Shown: positions 7,408 to 16,984 of the stretch, one piece after another
Layout of the letters: every line of letters starts with the position of its first letter
How positions within the stretch are numbered: the stretch's first letter is position 1
Assembly: GCA_016209015.1 (NCBI GenBank)
Contig: JACQWY010000013.1
Coordinates: 1 to 64,000, forward strand
DNA: 64,000 bases
From: Gammaproteobacteria bacterium
GTDB taxonomy: Bacteria > Pseudomonadota > Gammaproteobacteria > Ga0077536
Reading direction: 5' to 3'
Translations under genes and position numbers: made by a program
Notes under the pieces: model-generated
The model's database searches: none
Seen by the model: only the letters and a program-made list of their open reading frames with translations
Told to the model about the DNA's origin: nothing

Positions 7408-10139
7408 GGCGGCGCCGCGGCCGCCGGCTCGACGCCGTCGTCCTCGGGGGCATCGAGCGCCGCCGGCATCGCTTCGAGCGGCAGGGTGAACGTGAAGCGC
7501 GCGCCGCCCCCCGGCGGATTCGCCGCGACGATGTGCCCGCGATGGGCGGTGACGATCGCACGGCAGATCGCGAGGCCGAGGCCGACGCCCGGCGTCGCCG
7601 ATTCCTTCTCGCCGCGCACGAACTGCTCGAAGATGGCTTCCTCCTGACCGGCCGGTACGCCCGGCCCGTCGTCGCTGACGGTCACGGTGAGCGCGTTGCC
7701 CGCGACTTCCGCCGCGATGCGCACGGTCGCGCCGCGCGGAGTGTATTTTGCGGCATTCTCGAGCAGATTCACGAGTACGCGCTCCACGAGTGCGGCGTCG
7801 AAACGCGCGAACGGCAGATCCGACGGCATCGCGATTTCGATGTGATGGTCCGCGAGCAGCCGCGCCGTCTCGCGCAACGCACTGCCGACGACTTCCTCGA
7901 GCGGCTGCCATTCGAGCCTGAGTTTGACCTGTCCGCTCTGCAGACGCGCCATGTCGAGCATGTTGTTGACGAGCGCGCTCATGTTCATCGCCGAGTCGCG
8001 AATCGCGGTCGCGAGCTCGCGCGTCGCGGCCGGCAGCGTCTCGCCCTGCCGCTGCAACACGTCCGCGAGCCCCACGAGCGCGGCGAGCGGCGTGCGCAGA
8101 TCGTGCGAGAGCGCCGCGAGCAGCGAATTGCGCAAGCGCTCCGATTCGATCTGGATGAGCGCCTGCTGCGCGACCTCGATGTAGTGCACTCGTTCGAGCG
8201 CGATCGCGGTCAGCGTCGCGAACGTATCGAGGAGCTGGCGCTGCTCCGGCAGCAGCAGGAGCTGCTCGCGATGGGCACGGATGGCGAGCACGCCGCGCGT
8301 GCGCATCGGCGCCCTGAGCGGCACGTAGAGGACGTCCGTGCCGGGCAGGGTATCGGTGCCGGCGCCCGCTGCCTGCGCCTTGTCGAACGCCCATTGCGCG
8401 ATGCCCGCGTCGATTGGGAACGGCGCATCCGCGTCGTCGACGACGAGCCGATCGTCGGCATCCGGCAGCACGATGCGGACGTCCGAGCCGAACGTCCGGC
8501 GCAGTGCCGCGTCGCTGATGTCCGTCACCTGCTCGGGCAGGAGCGCGCCGGAGAGCTCGCGCGCGAATTCGTAGAGCGCACGGGCCCGCTCTTCGCGCCG
8601 CGCGGCGACGCGTGCCTGGAAGCGCGCCCCGCCGGCGAGCTGGCCGGTCACGAGCGCGACGATGAGCATCACGGCGAACGTCAGCAGGTATTGCACGTCC
8701 GTCACCGCGAACGACAGCCGCGGCGGCACGAACAGGAAATCGAACAAGGCGACGCTCAGGAACGCCGCGCTCACCGCCGGACCGCGGCCCCATTTCACGC
8801 CGCTCACCACGACGGCGAGCAGGAACAACATGACGATGTTCGCAAGATCGAAATGGTGGCGGAGCGGCGCGGCGACGAGCGCCGTCAGCAGGCACGCGGC
8901 CGCCGCATAGCCGTAACGGCGCATGCGGCGCGCCTTCGCCGGCTCGCCGTCGAGATCGAAGGCCGCGCGCGCTGCCCTGTGTTGATCTCCGCCCTGCGCG
9001 ATGCCGACCTCGAGCACGTCGATGTCGGGCGCTAGCCGGCCGATCTCCGCATGCGTGCGGCGCGCCCACGGCGGACGCCAGCGTTTCGGGGGCCGGCCGA
9101 GCACGAGCTTCGAGAGGTTGTGCTTGCGGCTGTACTCGATGACCGCCTCGACGATCGACGGCGCGGACAGCACGGCCGTCTTCGCGCCAAGTGATTCCGC
9201 CAGCTTGAGGGTCTTCAGGATCCGCTCGCGCTCGATATCGGGCAGACGTTGCAGCGGCGGCGTCTCGACGTAGATCGCATGCCAGGGCACGGCGAGCTGA
9301 TTCGCGAGCCGTGCCGCGCTGCGCGCCACGCCGATGTCCGGTGCCGCCGGCCCGATACACGCGAGCACGGCGGCCTCGGTCTTCCAGACGGGCGAGATCG
9401 CCCGATCGCTGCGATAGGCCTGCACGTCCTCTTCGACGCGATCGGCGGTGCGCCGGAGCGCGATTTCGCGCAGCGCCATGAGGTTCCCGCGCCGGAAGAA
9501 ATTGCTCGCCGCGCGATCCGCCTGCTCCGGTAGATAGACCTTGCCGGCCTCGAGTCGCGCGATGAGCTCCTCGGCCGGGATGTCGACGAGCACGACTTCG
9601 TCCGCATCGTCGAACACCTTGTCGGGCACGGTCTCCCAGACGCGGATGCCGGTGATGCCGCCGACCACGTCGTTCAGGCTCTCCAGATGCTGGACGTTGA
9701 GCGTGGTGAAGACATCGATGCCGACCGACAGCAGCTCGGTGATGTCCTGCCAGCGTTTCGGATGGCGCGAGCCGGGGACGTTCGAATGCGCGAGCTCGTC
9801 GACGAGGACGAGCGCCGGGCGGCGGGCGAGGATGCCGTCGAGGTCGAATTCGCCGAGCGTGCGGTCACGGTAACGGATTTCGCGCAGCGGATGAACTTCG
9901 AGACCGCGCAGCAGCATCGCGGTGTCCGTCCGCCCATGCGTCTCCACGATGCCGACGACGACGTCGCGGCCCCCGGCCGCGAGCTTCTGCGCCTGCACGA
10001 GCATCGCATAAGTCTTGCCGACGCCGGCCGAGGCGCCGAAGTAGATGCGCAGGCGGCCGCGCCCGGCCTGCGCTTCGGCGCGCTGCACGCGCTTCAGGAC
10101 TTCGTCGGCGTCGGGCCGCAGCGTGGGCTCGGCGGGCAT
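7404..10139 (-). CDS. kdpD: KdpD, potassium-sensing histidine kinase
   Basis: 911 residues, the usual size. In order: the KdpD N-terminal domain with Walker A GASAGVGKTY (35-44) and VLVDELAHSNVPGSRHPKRW, a universal-stress-protein-like domain, four membrane helices, a GAF-like segment, HisKA with H679 (ALSHDLRTPLAALVG) and HATPase motifs VNLLENAAKYTP, DDGPGVP and GVGLGLAIC. It sits in the inner membrane and controls KdpE phosphorylation in response to potassium and ionic strength. It starts 3 bp after the kdpC stop, so it is cotranscribed with the pump genes. Confidence 0.97.
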   Translation of the reverse strand: MPAEPTLRPDADEVLKRVQRAEAQAGRGRLRIYFGASAGVGKTYAMLVQAQKLAAGGRDVVVGIVETHGRTDTAMLLRGLEVHPLREIRYRDRTLGEFDLDGILARRPALVLVDELAHSNVPGSRHPKRWQDITELLSVGIDVFTTLNVQHLESLNDVVGGITGIRVWETVPDKVFDDADEVVLVDIPAEELIARLEAGKVYLPEQADRAASNFFRRGNLMALREIALRRTADRVEEDVQAYRSDRAISPVWKTEAAVLACIGPAAPDIGVARSAARLANQLAVPWHAIYVETPPLQRLPDIERERILKTLKLAESLGAKTAVLSAPSIVEAVIEYSRKHNLSKLVLGRPPKRWRPPWARRTHAEIGRLAPDIDVLEVGIAQGGDQHRAARAAFDLDGEPAKARRMRRYGYAAAACLLTALVAAPLRHHFDLANIVMLFLLAVVVSGVKWGRGPAVSAAFLSVALFDFLFVPPRLSFAVTDVQYLLTFAVMLIVALVTGQLAGGARFQARVAARREERARALYEFARELSGALLPEQVTDISDAALRRTFGSDVRIVLPDADDRLVVDDADAPFPIDAGIAQWAFDKAQAAGAGTDTLPGTDVLYVPLRAPMRTRGVLAIRAHREQLLLLPEQRQLLDTFATLTAIALERVHYIEVAQQALIQIESERLRNSLLAALSHDLRTPLAALVGLADVLQRQGETLPAATRELATAIRDSAMNMSALVNNMLDMARLQSGQVKLRLEWQPLEEVVGSALRETARLLADHHIEIAMPSDLPFARFDAALVERVLVNLLENAAKYTPRGATVRIAAEVAGNALTVTVSDDGPGVPAGQEEAIFEQFVRGEKESATPGVGLGLAICRAIVTAHRGHIVAANPPGGGARFTFTLPLEAMPAALDAPEDDGVEPAAAAPP

Positions 10140-10142
10140 GGG

Positions 10143-10715
10143 CTAGTGCGCGGCGTCGAGGGCGAGGTTCAGCTCGAGGACGTTCACGCGCGGTTCTCCG
10201 AACACGCCGAACAGGCGGTGCGCGGTATGCGCACGGACGAGCGTCTCGACGCGTTCCGTGTCGAAGCCGCGTGCCTTCGCGACGCGCGCGAGCTGATAGG
10301 CCGCTGCGGCAGGACTGATGTGCGGATCGAGTCCACTGCCCGAGGCCGTCACGAGCTCGACGGGGATCGCCGCGGCGTTGCCGGGATCCGCGGCGCGCAG
10401 GACCTCGATACGCTGCTTCACGGCCGCGAGCAGCGCGGGATTCAGCGGGCCGAGGTTCGAGCCGCTCGAGGCCGCGGCGTTGTTCGGCAGCGGCGAGGTC
10501 GCGGATGGCCGGCCCCAGAAATAGCCCGGTGAGGTGAAATTCTGGCCGATGAGGCGCGAGCCGATCGGTTTGCCATCGCGCATCACGAGACTCCCCGCCG
10601 CCGCGTCGGCGAAGGCCGCCCTGCCGATCGCGGTGACGAGAAGCGGATAGGCGAGGCCCGTGATGACGCTCAGCACGACGAACAGGGAGACGGCGGGGCG
10701 AATGAGCTTGAGCAT
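10143..10715 (-). CDS. kdpC: KdpC, K+-transporting ATPase subunit C
   Basis: 190 residues with one N-terminal membrane helix ([20 protein letters not shown]), as expected. Family signatures are [20 protein letters not shown], the Ser/Asn-rich [11 protein letters not shown] and the [18 protein letters not shown] motif. KdpC holds KdpA and KdpB together and increases ATP affinity. It lies 27 bp downstream of kdpB and 3 bp upstream of kdpD. Confidence 0.97.
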   Translation of the reverse strand: MLKLIRPAVSLFVVLSVITGLAYPLLVTAIGRAAFADAAAGSLVMRDGKPIGSRLIGQNFTSPGYFWGRPSATSPLPNNAAASSGSNLGPLNPALLAAVKQRIEVLRAADPGNAAAIPVELVTASGSGLDPHISPAAAAYQLARVAKARGFDTERVETLVRAHTAHRLFGVFGEPRVNVLELNLALDAAH

Positions 10716-10742
10716 GTTTCTCTCCTCAGGCTGCGGGCGCGA

Positions 10743-12809
10743 TCAGGCCAGGTGGGCCGCGGCGAGCAGCACGTCGATGAGCTTGATGCCGATGAACGGC
10801 ACGATGATGCCTCCGAGGCCGTAAATCAACAGATTCCGCTTCAGGAGCGCGGCCGCGCCGAGCGCGCGATACGCGACGCCGCGGAGTGCGAGCGGAATGA
10901 GCACGACGATGATCAGCGCATTGAAGATCACTGCCGAGAGTATCGCGGACGACGGACTCGCGAGCCCCATCACGTTCAGCGCGTTCAATTGCGGATACGT
11001 CGACGCGAACGCGGCCGGGATGATCGCGAAATATTTCGCGATGTCGTTCGCGATGCTGAACGTGGTGAGCGAGCCGCGGGTGATCAGCATCTGCTTGCCG
11101 ATTTCCACGATCTCGATGAGCTTCGTCGGGTTGGAATCGAGGTCGACCATGTTGCCGGCCTCTTTCGCGGCCTGCGTGCCGGTGTTCATGGCGACCGCGA
11201 CGTCGGCTTGCGCGAGTGCGGGCGCGTCGTTCGTGCCGTCGCCCGTCATCGCGACGAGCCGGCCCTCGCCCTGGTGTCTGCGGATGAGCGAGAGCTTCGC
11301 CTCGGGTGTCGCCTCGGCGAGGAAGTCGTCGACACCGGATTCGGCGGCGATCGCCGCGGCCGTGAGCCGGTTGTCGCCGGTGATCATCACGGTCCGGATG
11401 CCCATCTGACGCAGCTCCGCGAAGCGTTCCTTGATGCCGCCCTTCACGATGTCCTTGAGCTCGATGACGCCGAGCACGCGCGCACTGTCGGCGACGACGA
11501 GCGGCGTGCTGCCGCGGCGCGCGACGTCGTCGACCGCGTGCTGGGCAGAGGCCGGGAAGTCGCCGCCCGAGTCACCGACGAACGTGCGGATGGCGTCCGC
11601 GGCACCCTTGCGGATCCGCCGTGCGCCGAGGTTCACGCCGCTCATCCGGGTGTGCGCGCTGAACGCCACGAACTCGGCGCCGAGCGCCTGCACGTCGCGC
11701 TCGCGGAGCCCGTGACGCTCCTTCGCGAGCACGACGATGCTGCGGCCCTCCGGCGTTTCGTCCGCGAGCGAGGCGAGCTGCGCGCAGTCCGCGAGCTCCG
11801 CTTCCGTGACGCCCGCGACCGGCAGGAAGGCATGCGCCTGCCGGTTGCCGAGCGTGATCGTGCCGGTCTTGTCGAGCAGCAGCACGTCGACGTCGCCGGC
11901 CGCTTCCACCGCGCGGCCCGAGGTCGCGATGACGTTCGCCTGCATCATGCGGCTCATGCCGGCGATGCCGATTGCGGACAGGAGCCCGCCGATCGTCGTC
12001 GGGATGAGGCAGACGAGGAGCGCGATGAGCACCGCGAGCGTCACCGCGGTGCCGGCCTTCGCGGTCGCGACGCTGTAGGCCGAGTAGGGCAGCAGCGTCG
12101 CGGTGACGACGAGGAAGACGATCGTCAGCGCGACGAGCAGGATGGTGAGCGCAATCTCGTTCGGCGTCTTGCGGCGCTTCGCGCTCTCGACCATCGCGAT
12201 CATGCGATCGATGAACGTCTCGCCCGGATTCGCGGTCACCTGAACCACGATCCAGTCCGAAAGCACGCGTGTGCCGCCGGTCACGGCGGAGAAGTCGCCG
12301 CCGGACTCGCGGATGACGGGCGCGGATTCGCCCGTGATCGCGCTCTCGTCGACGGAGGCGACGCCTTCGATGACCTGGCCGTCGGCGGGAATCACGTCGC
12401 CCGCCTCGACGACCACGACGTCGCCCTTGCGCAACTCGTGCGCGGGCACCGTGTACCACTTCGAGCCGCGGTGCGGCTCCCAGAGCTTCTTCGCCCAGGT
12501 GCTCTTCTTCACGCCGCGCAGCGCGTCCGCCTGCGCCTTGCTGCGGCCTTCGGCGAGGGCTTCGGCGAAATTCGCGAACAACACCGTGAACCAGAGCCAC
12601 AGCGCGATGCCGAGGATGAAGCCGGCCGGCGCTTCGCCATGCCCGGCGAGCGCCTCGACGAACAGTCCCGTGGTCACGATGCTGCCGATGTAGACGACGA
12701 ACATCACGGGATTCCGCCATTGCGCGGTCGGGCTCAGCTTGCGGAAGGAATCGAGAACCGCGGGTCGCAGCAGCGCGGCGTCGAACATGCCGAAAGTCTT
12801 GCGGGTCAT
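10743..12809 (-). CDS. kdpB: KdpB, P-type ATPase subunit
   Basis: 688 residues from the ATG at 12807-12809; the open frame extends further upstream into shadow coding of kdpA, so the start was set by family length and by MTRKTFGMF. Visible: actuator motif TGES (159-162), phosphorylation site D313 in [11 protein letters not shown], the hinge [20 protein letters not shown], and four-plus membrane helices. It couples ATP hydrolysis to potassium uptake through KdpA in the inner membrane. It follows kdpA after 38 bp. Confidence 0.97.
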   Translation of the reverse strand: MTRKTFGMFDAALLRPAVLDSFRKLSPTAQWRNPVMFVVYIGSIVTTGLFVEALAGHGEAPAGFILGIALWLWFTVLFANFAEALAEGRSKAQADALRGVKKSTWAKKLWEPHRGSKWYTVPAHELRKGDVVVVEAGDVIPADGQVIEGVASVDESAITGESAPVIRESGGDFSAVTGGTRVLSDWIVVQVTANPGETFIDRMIAMVESAKRRKTPNEIALTILLVALTIVFLVVTATLLPYSAYSVATAKAGTAVTLAVLIALLVCLIPTTIGGLLSAIGIAGMSRMMQANVIATSGRAVEAAGDVDVLLLDKTGTITLGNRQAHAFLPVAGVTEAELADCAQLASLADETPEGRSIVVLAKERHGLRERDVQALGAEFVAFSAHTRMSGVNLGARRIRKGAADAIRTFVGDSGGDFPASAQHAVDDVARRGSTPLVVADSARVLGVIELKDIVKGGIKERFAELRQMGIRTVMITGDNRLTAAAIAAESGVDDFLAEATPEAKLSLIRRHQGEGRLVAMTGDGTNDAPALAQADVAVAMNTGTQAAKEAGNMVDLDSNPTKLIEIVEIGKQMLITRGSLTTFSIANDIAKYFAIIPAAFASTYPQLNALNVMGLASPSSAILSAVIFNALIIVVLIPLALRGVAYRALGAAALLKRNLLIYGLGGIIVPFIGIKLIDVLLAAAHLA

Positions 12810-12847
12810 GAGGGTGTTCTTTCGTTGCGTGTCGTGATGCGGCGCAT

Positions 12848-14644
12848 TCAGGGCGCGGCGGTCATCATCAGGTGCTCGACGATCGGCCCGAGGGCGTCCG
12901 CCGGGAAGTAGTTCAACGCGCCGACGAGCAGCACCGTGCCGATCAGCAGCACGACGAAAAGGGGTCCGTGCGTCGGCATCGTGCCGGCCCCGACGGGTAT
13001 GCGCTTCTTCGCGGCGAGCGAGCCGGCGATGGCGAGAATCGGCACGATCATCGCGAAGCGGCCGAACCACATCGCGATTGCGAGCGTCACGTTGTAGTAC
13101 GGCGTGTTCGCGGACAGGCCGGCGAACGCGCTGCCGTTGTTGTTTCCGGCCGAGGTGTAGGCATAGAGGATTTCCGAGAAGCCGTGCGCGCCGGGATTCA
13201 GCACGCCGGCCCGGCCGGCGTCCGTCGCGACGGCGAGCGCTGCACCCACGAGCACGAGCGCCGGCGTCACCAGGATCGCGATGGAGGTCATCTTGATGTC
13301 GTAGGCCTCGAACTTCTTGCCGAGATATTCCGGCGTGCGACCGATCATGAGGCCGGCGATGAAGACCGCGAGCACGGCGAAGATGAGCATTGTGTAGAGT
13401 CCGGTGCCGACGCCGCCGAAGACGACCTCGCCCAACTGCATCAGGAACAGCGGCACGAGGCCGCCGAGCGGCGTGAAGGAATCGTGCATGCCGTTCACTG
13501 CGCCGCAGGACGCGGACGTCGTGATCGCGGCGAAGAGGCCGGAGTCCGCGATGCCGAAGCGGGCTTCCTTGCCTTCCATGTTGCCGCCCGGCTGAAGGAG
13601 GCTCGCGCTCTGGTCGACGTCCAGCTTCACGAACGCCGGATTGCCGCGCTGCTCGAAATGCACGGCGGCGACCGCCATGACGGCGAATACGATCAGCATC
13701 GCTGCGAACAGCGTCCAGCCCTGGCGCGTATCGCCGACCATGCGGCCGAACGTGTAAGTCAGGCCCGCGCCGATCGCGAAGATGGCGAGCATCTCCACGA
13801 GGTTGGACAGCGGGGTCGGATTCTCGTAGGGATGTGCGGAGTTCGCGTTGAGGAAGCCGCCGCCGTTCGTGCCGACCATCTTGATTGCGAGCTGGGAGGC
13901 GAGCGGACCCCCCGGCAACGTCTGCGTGGCGCTCGCCGCGGGATCGGTGACGGGATTGCCCTGGGCATCCTTCACCGGCTGACCGGCGTCGTCGACCCTG
14001 GGATTCTGGTAGCTCGTCGGCTCGAGTGTCGCCACCTCCTCGTAGGCGTCGAAGTTCTGGATCACGCCCTGCTGCATGCTGACGAGCGCGATCAGGAGCG
14101 AGAGCGGCAACAGCAGGAACAGCGTGGCGCGCGTGAGGTCGAGCCAGAAGTTGCCGATCGTCACCGAGCTGCGGCGCGCGAAACCGCGGACGAGCGCGAT
14201 GGCGACCGCGATGCCGGTCGCGGCGGACAGGAAGTTCTGCACCGCGAGCCCGAGCATCTGGGTGAGATAGCTCATCGTCGTCTCGCCGCCGTAGCCCTGC
14301 CAATTCGTGTTCGTGACGAAACTGACCGCGGTGTCGAACGCGGAGTCGGCGGTGACGTTCGCCATGTTCTGCGGATTGAGGGGCAGGAAGGCCTGCAGAC
14401 GCTGCAAGGCGTAGACGCCGACGGCGCCGAGGAGACTGACGAGCAGCACGGAGAGCGCGTACTCGCGCCAATCCTGCTCGCGTTCGGGATTGCAGCCGCA
14501 GGCACGACACACCGCGCCTTCGATGCGCGTGAGGAACGGCAGCCGGCCTTCCATCACCTGCTCGATGTAGAGACCCATGGGCTTCGTGATCGCGACGACG
14601 AGTGCAACGTAGACACCGATGACGAGCCAGTCGTGCGGAGTCAT
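12848..14644 (-). CDS. kdpA: KdpA, potassium-translocating subunit
   Basis: 598 residues, a superfamily-K+-transporter-type protein with about ten membrane helices. Recognisable stretches are [60 protein letters not shown] and [18 protein letters not shown], the selectivity-filter-bearing repeats. It conducts K+ with high affinity. Its ATG overlaps the kdpF stop (TAATG). Confidence 0.97.
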   Translation of the reverse strand: MTPHDWLVIGVYVALVVAITKPMGLYIEQVMEGRLPFLTRIEGAVCRACGCNPEREQDWREYALSVLLVSLLGAVGVYALQRLQAFLPLNPQNMANVTADSAFDTAVSFVTNTNWQGYGGETTMSYLTQMLGLAVQNFLSAATGIAVAIALVRGFARRSSVTIGNFWLDLTRATLFLLLPLSLLIALVSMQQGVIQNFDAYEEVATLEPTSYQNPRVDDAGQPVKDAQGNPVTDPAASATQTLPGGPLASQLAIKMVGTNGGGFLNANSAHPYENPTPLSNLVEMLAIFAIGAGLTYTFGRMVGDTRQGWTLFAAMLIVFAVMAVAAVHFEQRGNPAFVKLDVDQSASLLQPGGNMEGKEARFGIADSGLFAAITTSASCGAVNGMHDSFTPLGGLVPLFLMQLGEVVFGGVGTGLYTMLIFAVLAVFIAGLMIGRTPEYLGKKFEAYDIKMTSIAILVTPALVLVGAALAVATDAGRAGVLNPGAHGFSEILYAYTSAGNNNGSAFAGLSANTPYYNVTLAIAMWFGRFAMIVPILAIAGSLAAKKRIPVGAGTMPTHGPLFVVLLIGTVLLVGALNYFPADALGPIVEHLMMTAAP

Positions 14645-14733
14645 TACAAATCCTCCGGATAGAAGAGCGCGAAGAGGAGATAGCCGACGAGGGCCACAGT
14701 CACGACCGCGGCCAGCGCTTGGACCCAGCTCAA
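14644..14733 (-). CDS. kdpF: KdpF, small membrane subunit
   Basis: 29 residues: a TTG start, then [20 protein letters not shown] and the end ALFYPEDL, a single hydrophobic helix with the typical GYLLFALxxPE tail of KdpF. The TTG overlaps the stop of the preceding 30-residue ORF (TTGA), and its own TAA overlaps the kdpA ATG. KdpF stabilises the KdpABC complex. Too short for most ORF callers; identified by position and sequence pattern. Confidence 0.85.
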   Translation of the reverse strand: MSWVQALAAVVTVALVGYLLFALFYPEDL

Positions 14734-14822
14734 TTCGGCTTGCCGAGTGCGTGACAGCCGTGGGTCATGCCGATCATCAGCGCGCAGAGGAGAGCGATTG
14801 CGAGGAGATAGACGACGTCCAT
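14730..14822 (-). CDS. 30-residue membrane peptide heading the kdp operon
   Basis: It starts MDVVYLLAIALLCALMIGMT and ends [11 protein letters not shown] single hydrophobic helix preceded by GGGAGG, five bases before the ATG. It overlaps kdpF by four bases (TTGA), so it is the first cistron of the operon. Short hydrophobic ORFs of this kind occur before kdpF in other proteobacteria; no function is established to my knowledge. It could assist Kdp assembly or act as a coupling leader. Confidence 0.65.
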   Translation of the reverse strand: MDVVYLLAIALLCALMIGMTHGCHALGKPN

Positions 14823-15007
14823 GAAACCTCCCTGGGGTTTGCCGGATTCGACGTCAGCATAGGTGGCCCGGCGCGACATGCGAATCAAAACGCGGCACCG
14901 GGATATCAATGAAGCATAAATTTCGTCGCGCAGCAGCCGGCTGTCCGGGACGTGGTGTTATCATCGCGGCGCCGCGGGGGGCGGCAGGATACGGGAGCGT
15001 GGTTCTG
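14823..15007. promoter_or_regulatory. Divergent kdp / kup intergenic region
   Basis: 185 bp between the first kdp cistron (minus) and kup (plus). It is more AT-rich than its surroundings around 14880-14930 and must hold the promoter for the Kdp operon, where KdpE would bind, and possibly that for Kup. No clear -10/-35 pair or KdpE site can be assigned by eye. Two K+ importers of high and moderate affinity sharing one regulatory region is the notable point. Confidence 0.4.
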
Positions 15008-16894
15008 ATGGCTGCTCACGGCAAGGGGGAAAGGCGCCCGCTGGCGCCGCTGACGCTGGGCGCGCTCGGCGTGGTCTACGGCGATATCGGTACGAGTCCG
15101 CTCTACGCGCTGAAAGAAGTCTTCGCCGGCGCCCATCATCCCGTGCCCATCACGACCGCGAACATCCTCGGCATCCTCTCGCTCATGGTCTGGTCGCTCG
15201 TGATGATCGTCGCGGTGAAGTACGTGATGTTCATCATGCGTGCCGACAACAGGGGCGAAGGCGGCATCATGGCCCTGATGGCGCTCGTGCTGGGCGCGCA
15301 GGGCGATCGGCCGCTCGCGCGCACGCTCATGCTGTTCGGTCTGTTCGGTACGGCGCTCTTCTACGGCGACAGCGTGATCACGCCGGCGATCTCCGTGCTC
15401 TCGGCGGTCGAAGGCCTCGAAGTCGGCAACGAGGGGCTCGCGCCTTTCGTCATCCCGGTGACGCTCGCGGTGCTGACCGCGCTCTTCTTCGTGCAGAAGC
15501 GCGGCACGGCGAGCGTCGGCGCATGGTTCGGGCCGGTGATGGTGGTGTGGTTCGCGGCGCTCGCGGTGCTCGGCCTCGTCAACATCGTCCAGGCGCCCCG
15601 GGTGCTCGCCGCGCTCGATCCTCGCCACATTGCGGCGTTCTTCACTGCGAATCCCAAGCTCGCGTTTCTCTCGCTCGGCGCGGTGGTGCTCGCCGTGACC
15701 GGTGCCGAGGCACTCTACGCCGACATGGGGCATTTCGGACGCAGGCCGATCCAGATCGCCTGGTTCGGTCTCGTGCTGCCGGCGCTCGTGCTGAACTACT
15801 TCGGGCAGGGCGCACTGCTGCTGCAGGATCCGAAAGCGGTGGACAACCCGTTCTACCTGCTCGGGCCGGACTGGGCCGTGCACCCGCTCGTGCTGCTGGC
15901 GACAGCAGCGACCGTCATCGCTTCGCAGGCCGTGATCTCCGGGGCCTATTCCATCGCACGGCAGGCGACTCAGCTCGGCTACGCGCCGCGCGTCCACATC
16001 CAGCACACTTCGCGCGAGGAGATCGGCCAGATCTACCTGCCGGGTCTGAACTGGCTGCTGTTTGCCGCCGTGGTGGCGCTCGTGCTCGGCTTTCGGTCCT
16101 CGACGAATCTCGCCTCGGCCTATGGCATCGCGGTGACGGGCACGATGGCGATCACGACCATCCTCGCGTTCGCGGCGATCGATCGCGTCACCGGTCGCCA
16201 TCGCGTGCTCGGTCTCTGCGCGCTCGCCGTGTTCCTGTGCATCGACGTCGCCTATCTCAGCGCAAACTTCCCGAAGATCCGCGACGGGGGCTGGTTCCCG
16301 CTCGTCTTCGCGCTCGTCGTCTTCACGCTCATGACGACCTGGAAGCGCGGCCGGGCGCTCTTGCGCGAACGGCTCGAGGCCGAGGCCATGCCGCTCGATC
16401 CGTTCCTCGTCGGCATCCTGCGCGACGAGACGACGGCGCGCGTGCCGGGCACGGCGGTATTCCTCACCCAGAATCCCCGGCAGGTGCCAACGGCGCTGCT
16501 CCACAGCCTGAAGCACTACAAATCGCTGCACGAGCGGGTCGTCGTCCTCACCGTCGTCACCGCGAGCGTTCCTCACGTCGATCCCGCGGATCGCGTCGAG
16601 ATGGAATCTGTCGACGAGCGCTGCCAGATCGTGCGCGTGCACTACGGTTTCATGGACGAACCGAACCTGCCGGCCGCGCTGCGCGGCTGTGCGCAGAACG
16701 GACTCGAGTTCGATCTCATGGAGACCTCGTTCTTCCTCGGTCGGGAGACGGTGATCCCGAAGCTCGGTGCCGGCATGGCGCTGTGGCGCCAGAAGATTTT
16801 CCTCGCGCTCTACCGCAATGCGGGCAGCGCGGTCGCGTATTTCCAACTCCCTCCGAACCGCGTGGTGGAACTCGGCACGCAGGTCGTGCTGTGA
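15008..16894 (+). CDS. kup: Kup potassium uptake protein
   Basis: 628 residues from the ATG at 15008 (MAAHGKGERRPLAPL); the frame is open further upstream but family length favours this start. The family hallmark VVYGDIGTSPLYALKEVF opens helix 1, followed by NRGEGGIMALMAL and GDSVITPAISVLSAVEGLEV, then about 12 membrane helices and a C-terminal cytosolic domain (HYGFMDEPNLPAALRGCAQN). Kup/Trk-D proteins import K+ with H+. It is the constitutive-type partner of the adjacent high-affinity Kdp system. Confidence 0.96.
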   Translation: MAAHGKGERRPLAPLTLGALGVVYGDIGTSPLYALKEVFAGAHHPVPITTANILGILSLMVWSLVMIVAVKYVMFIMRADNRGEGGIMALMALVLGAQGDRPLARTLMLFGLFGTALFYGDSVITPAISVLSAVEGLEVGNEGLAPFVIPVTLAVLTALFFVQKRGTASVGAWFGPVMVVWFAALAVLGLVNIVQAPRVLAALDPRHIAAFFTANPKLAFLSLGAVVLAVTGAEALYADMGHFGRRPIQIAWFGLVLPALVLNYFGQGALLLQDPKAVDNPFYLLGPDWAVHPLVLLATAATVIASQAVISGAYSIARQATQLGYAPRVHIQHTSREEIGQIYLPGLNWLLFAAVVALVLGFRSSTNLASAYGIAVTGTMAITTILAFAAIDRVTGRHRVLGLCALAVFLCIDVAYLSANFPKIRDGGWFPLVFALVVFTLMTTWKRGRALLRERLEAEAMPLDPFLVGILRDETTARVPGTAVFLTQNPRQVPTALLHSLKHYKSLHERVVVLTVVTASVPHVDPADRVEMESVDERCQIVRVHYGFMDEPNLPAALRGCAQNGLEFDLMETSFFLGRETVIPKLGAGMALWRQKIFLALYRNAGSAVAYFQLPPNRVVELGTQVVL

Positions 16895-16984
16895 GGTTCC
16901 GCGACGCTTGATGCGCGGTCGACGCGCGGACCACAATAGGCCGCGCCCGACCGTCCGCTCTTCGCCCGCGTGGAGGCCTCGCCC

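Noticed and set aside
7404-9360. Long minus-strand frame joining kdpE with out-of-frame kdpD sequence into one protein
   Set aside because: The GTG at 7407 overlapping the kdpD stop gives a normal KdpE; the upstream part is kdpD read in the wrong frame.
10752-14662. Long plus-strand ORFs opposite kdpB and kdpA
   Set aside because: They lie antisense to clearly recognised subunits and are dominated by Arg, Asp and His as expected for shadows.
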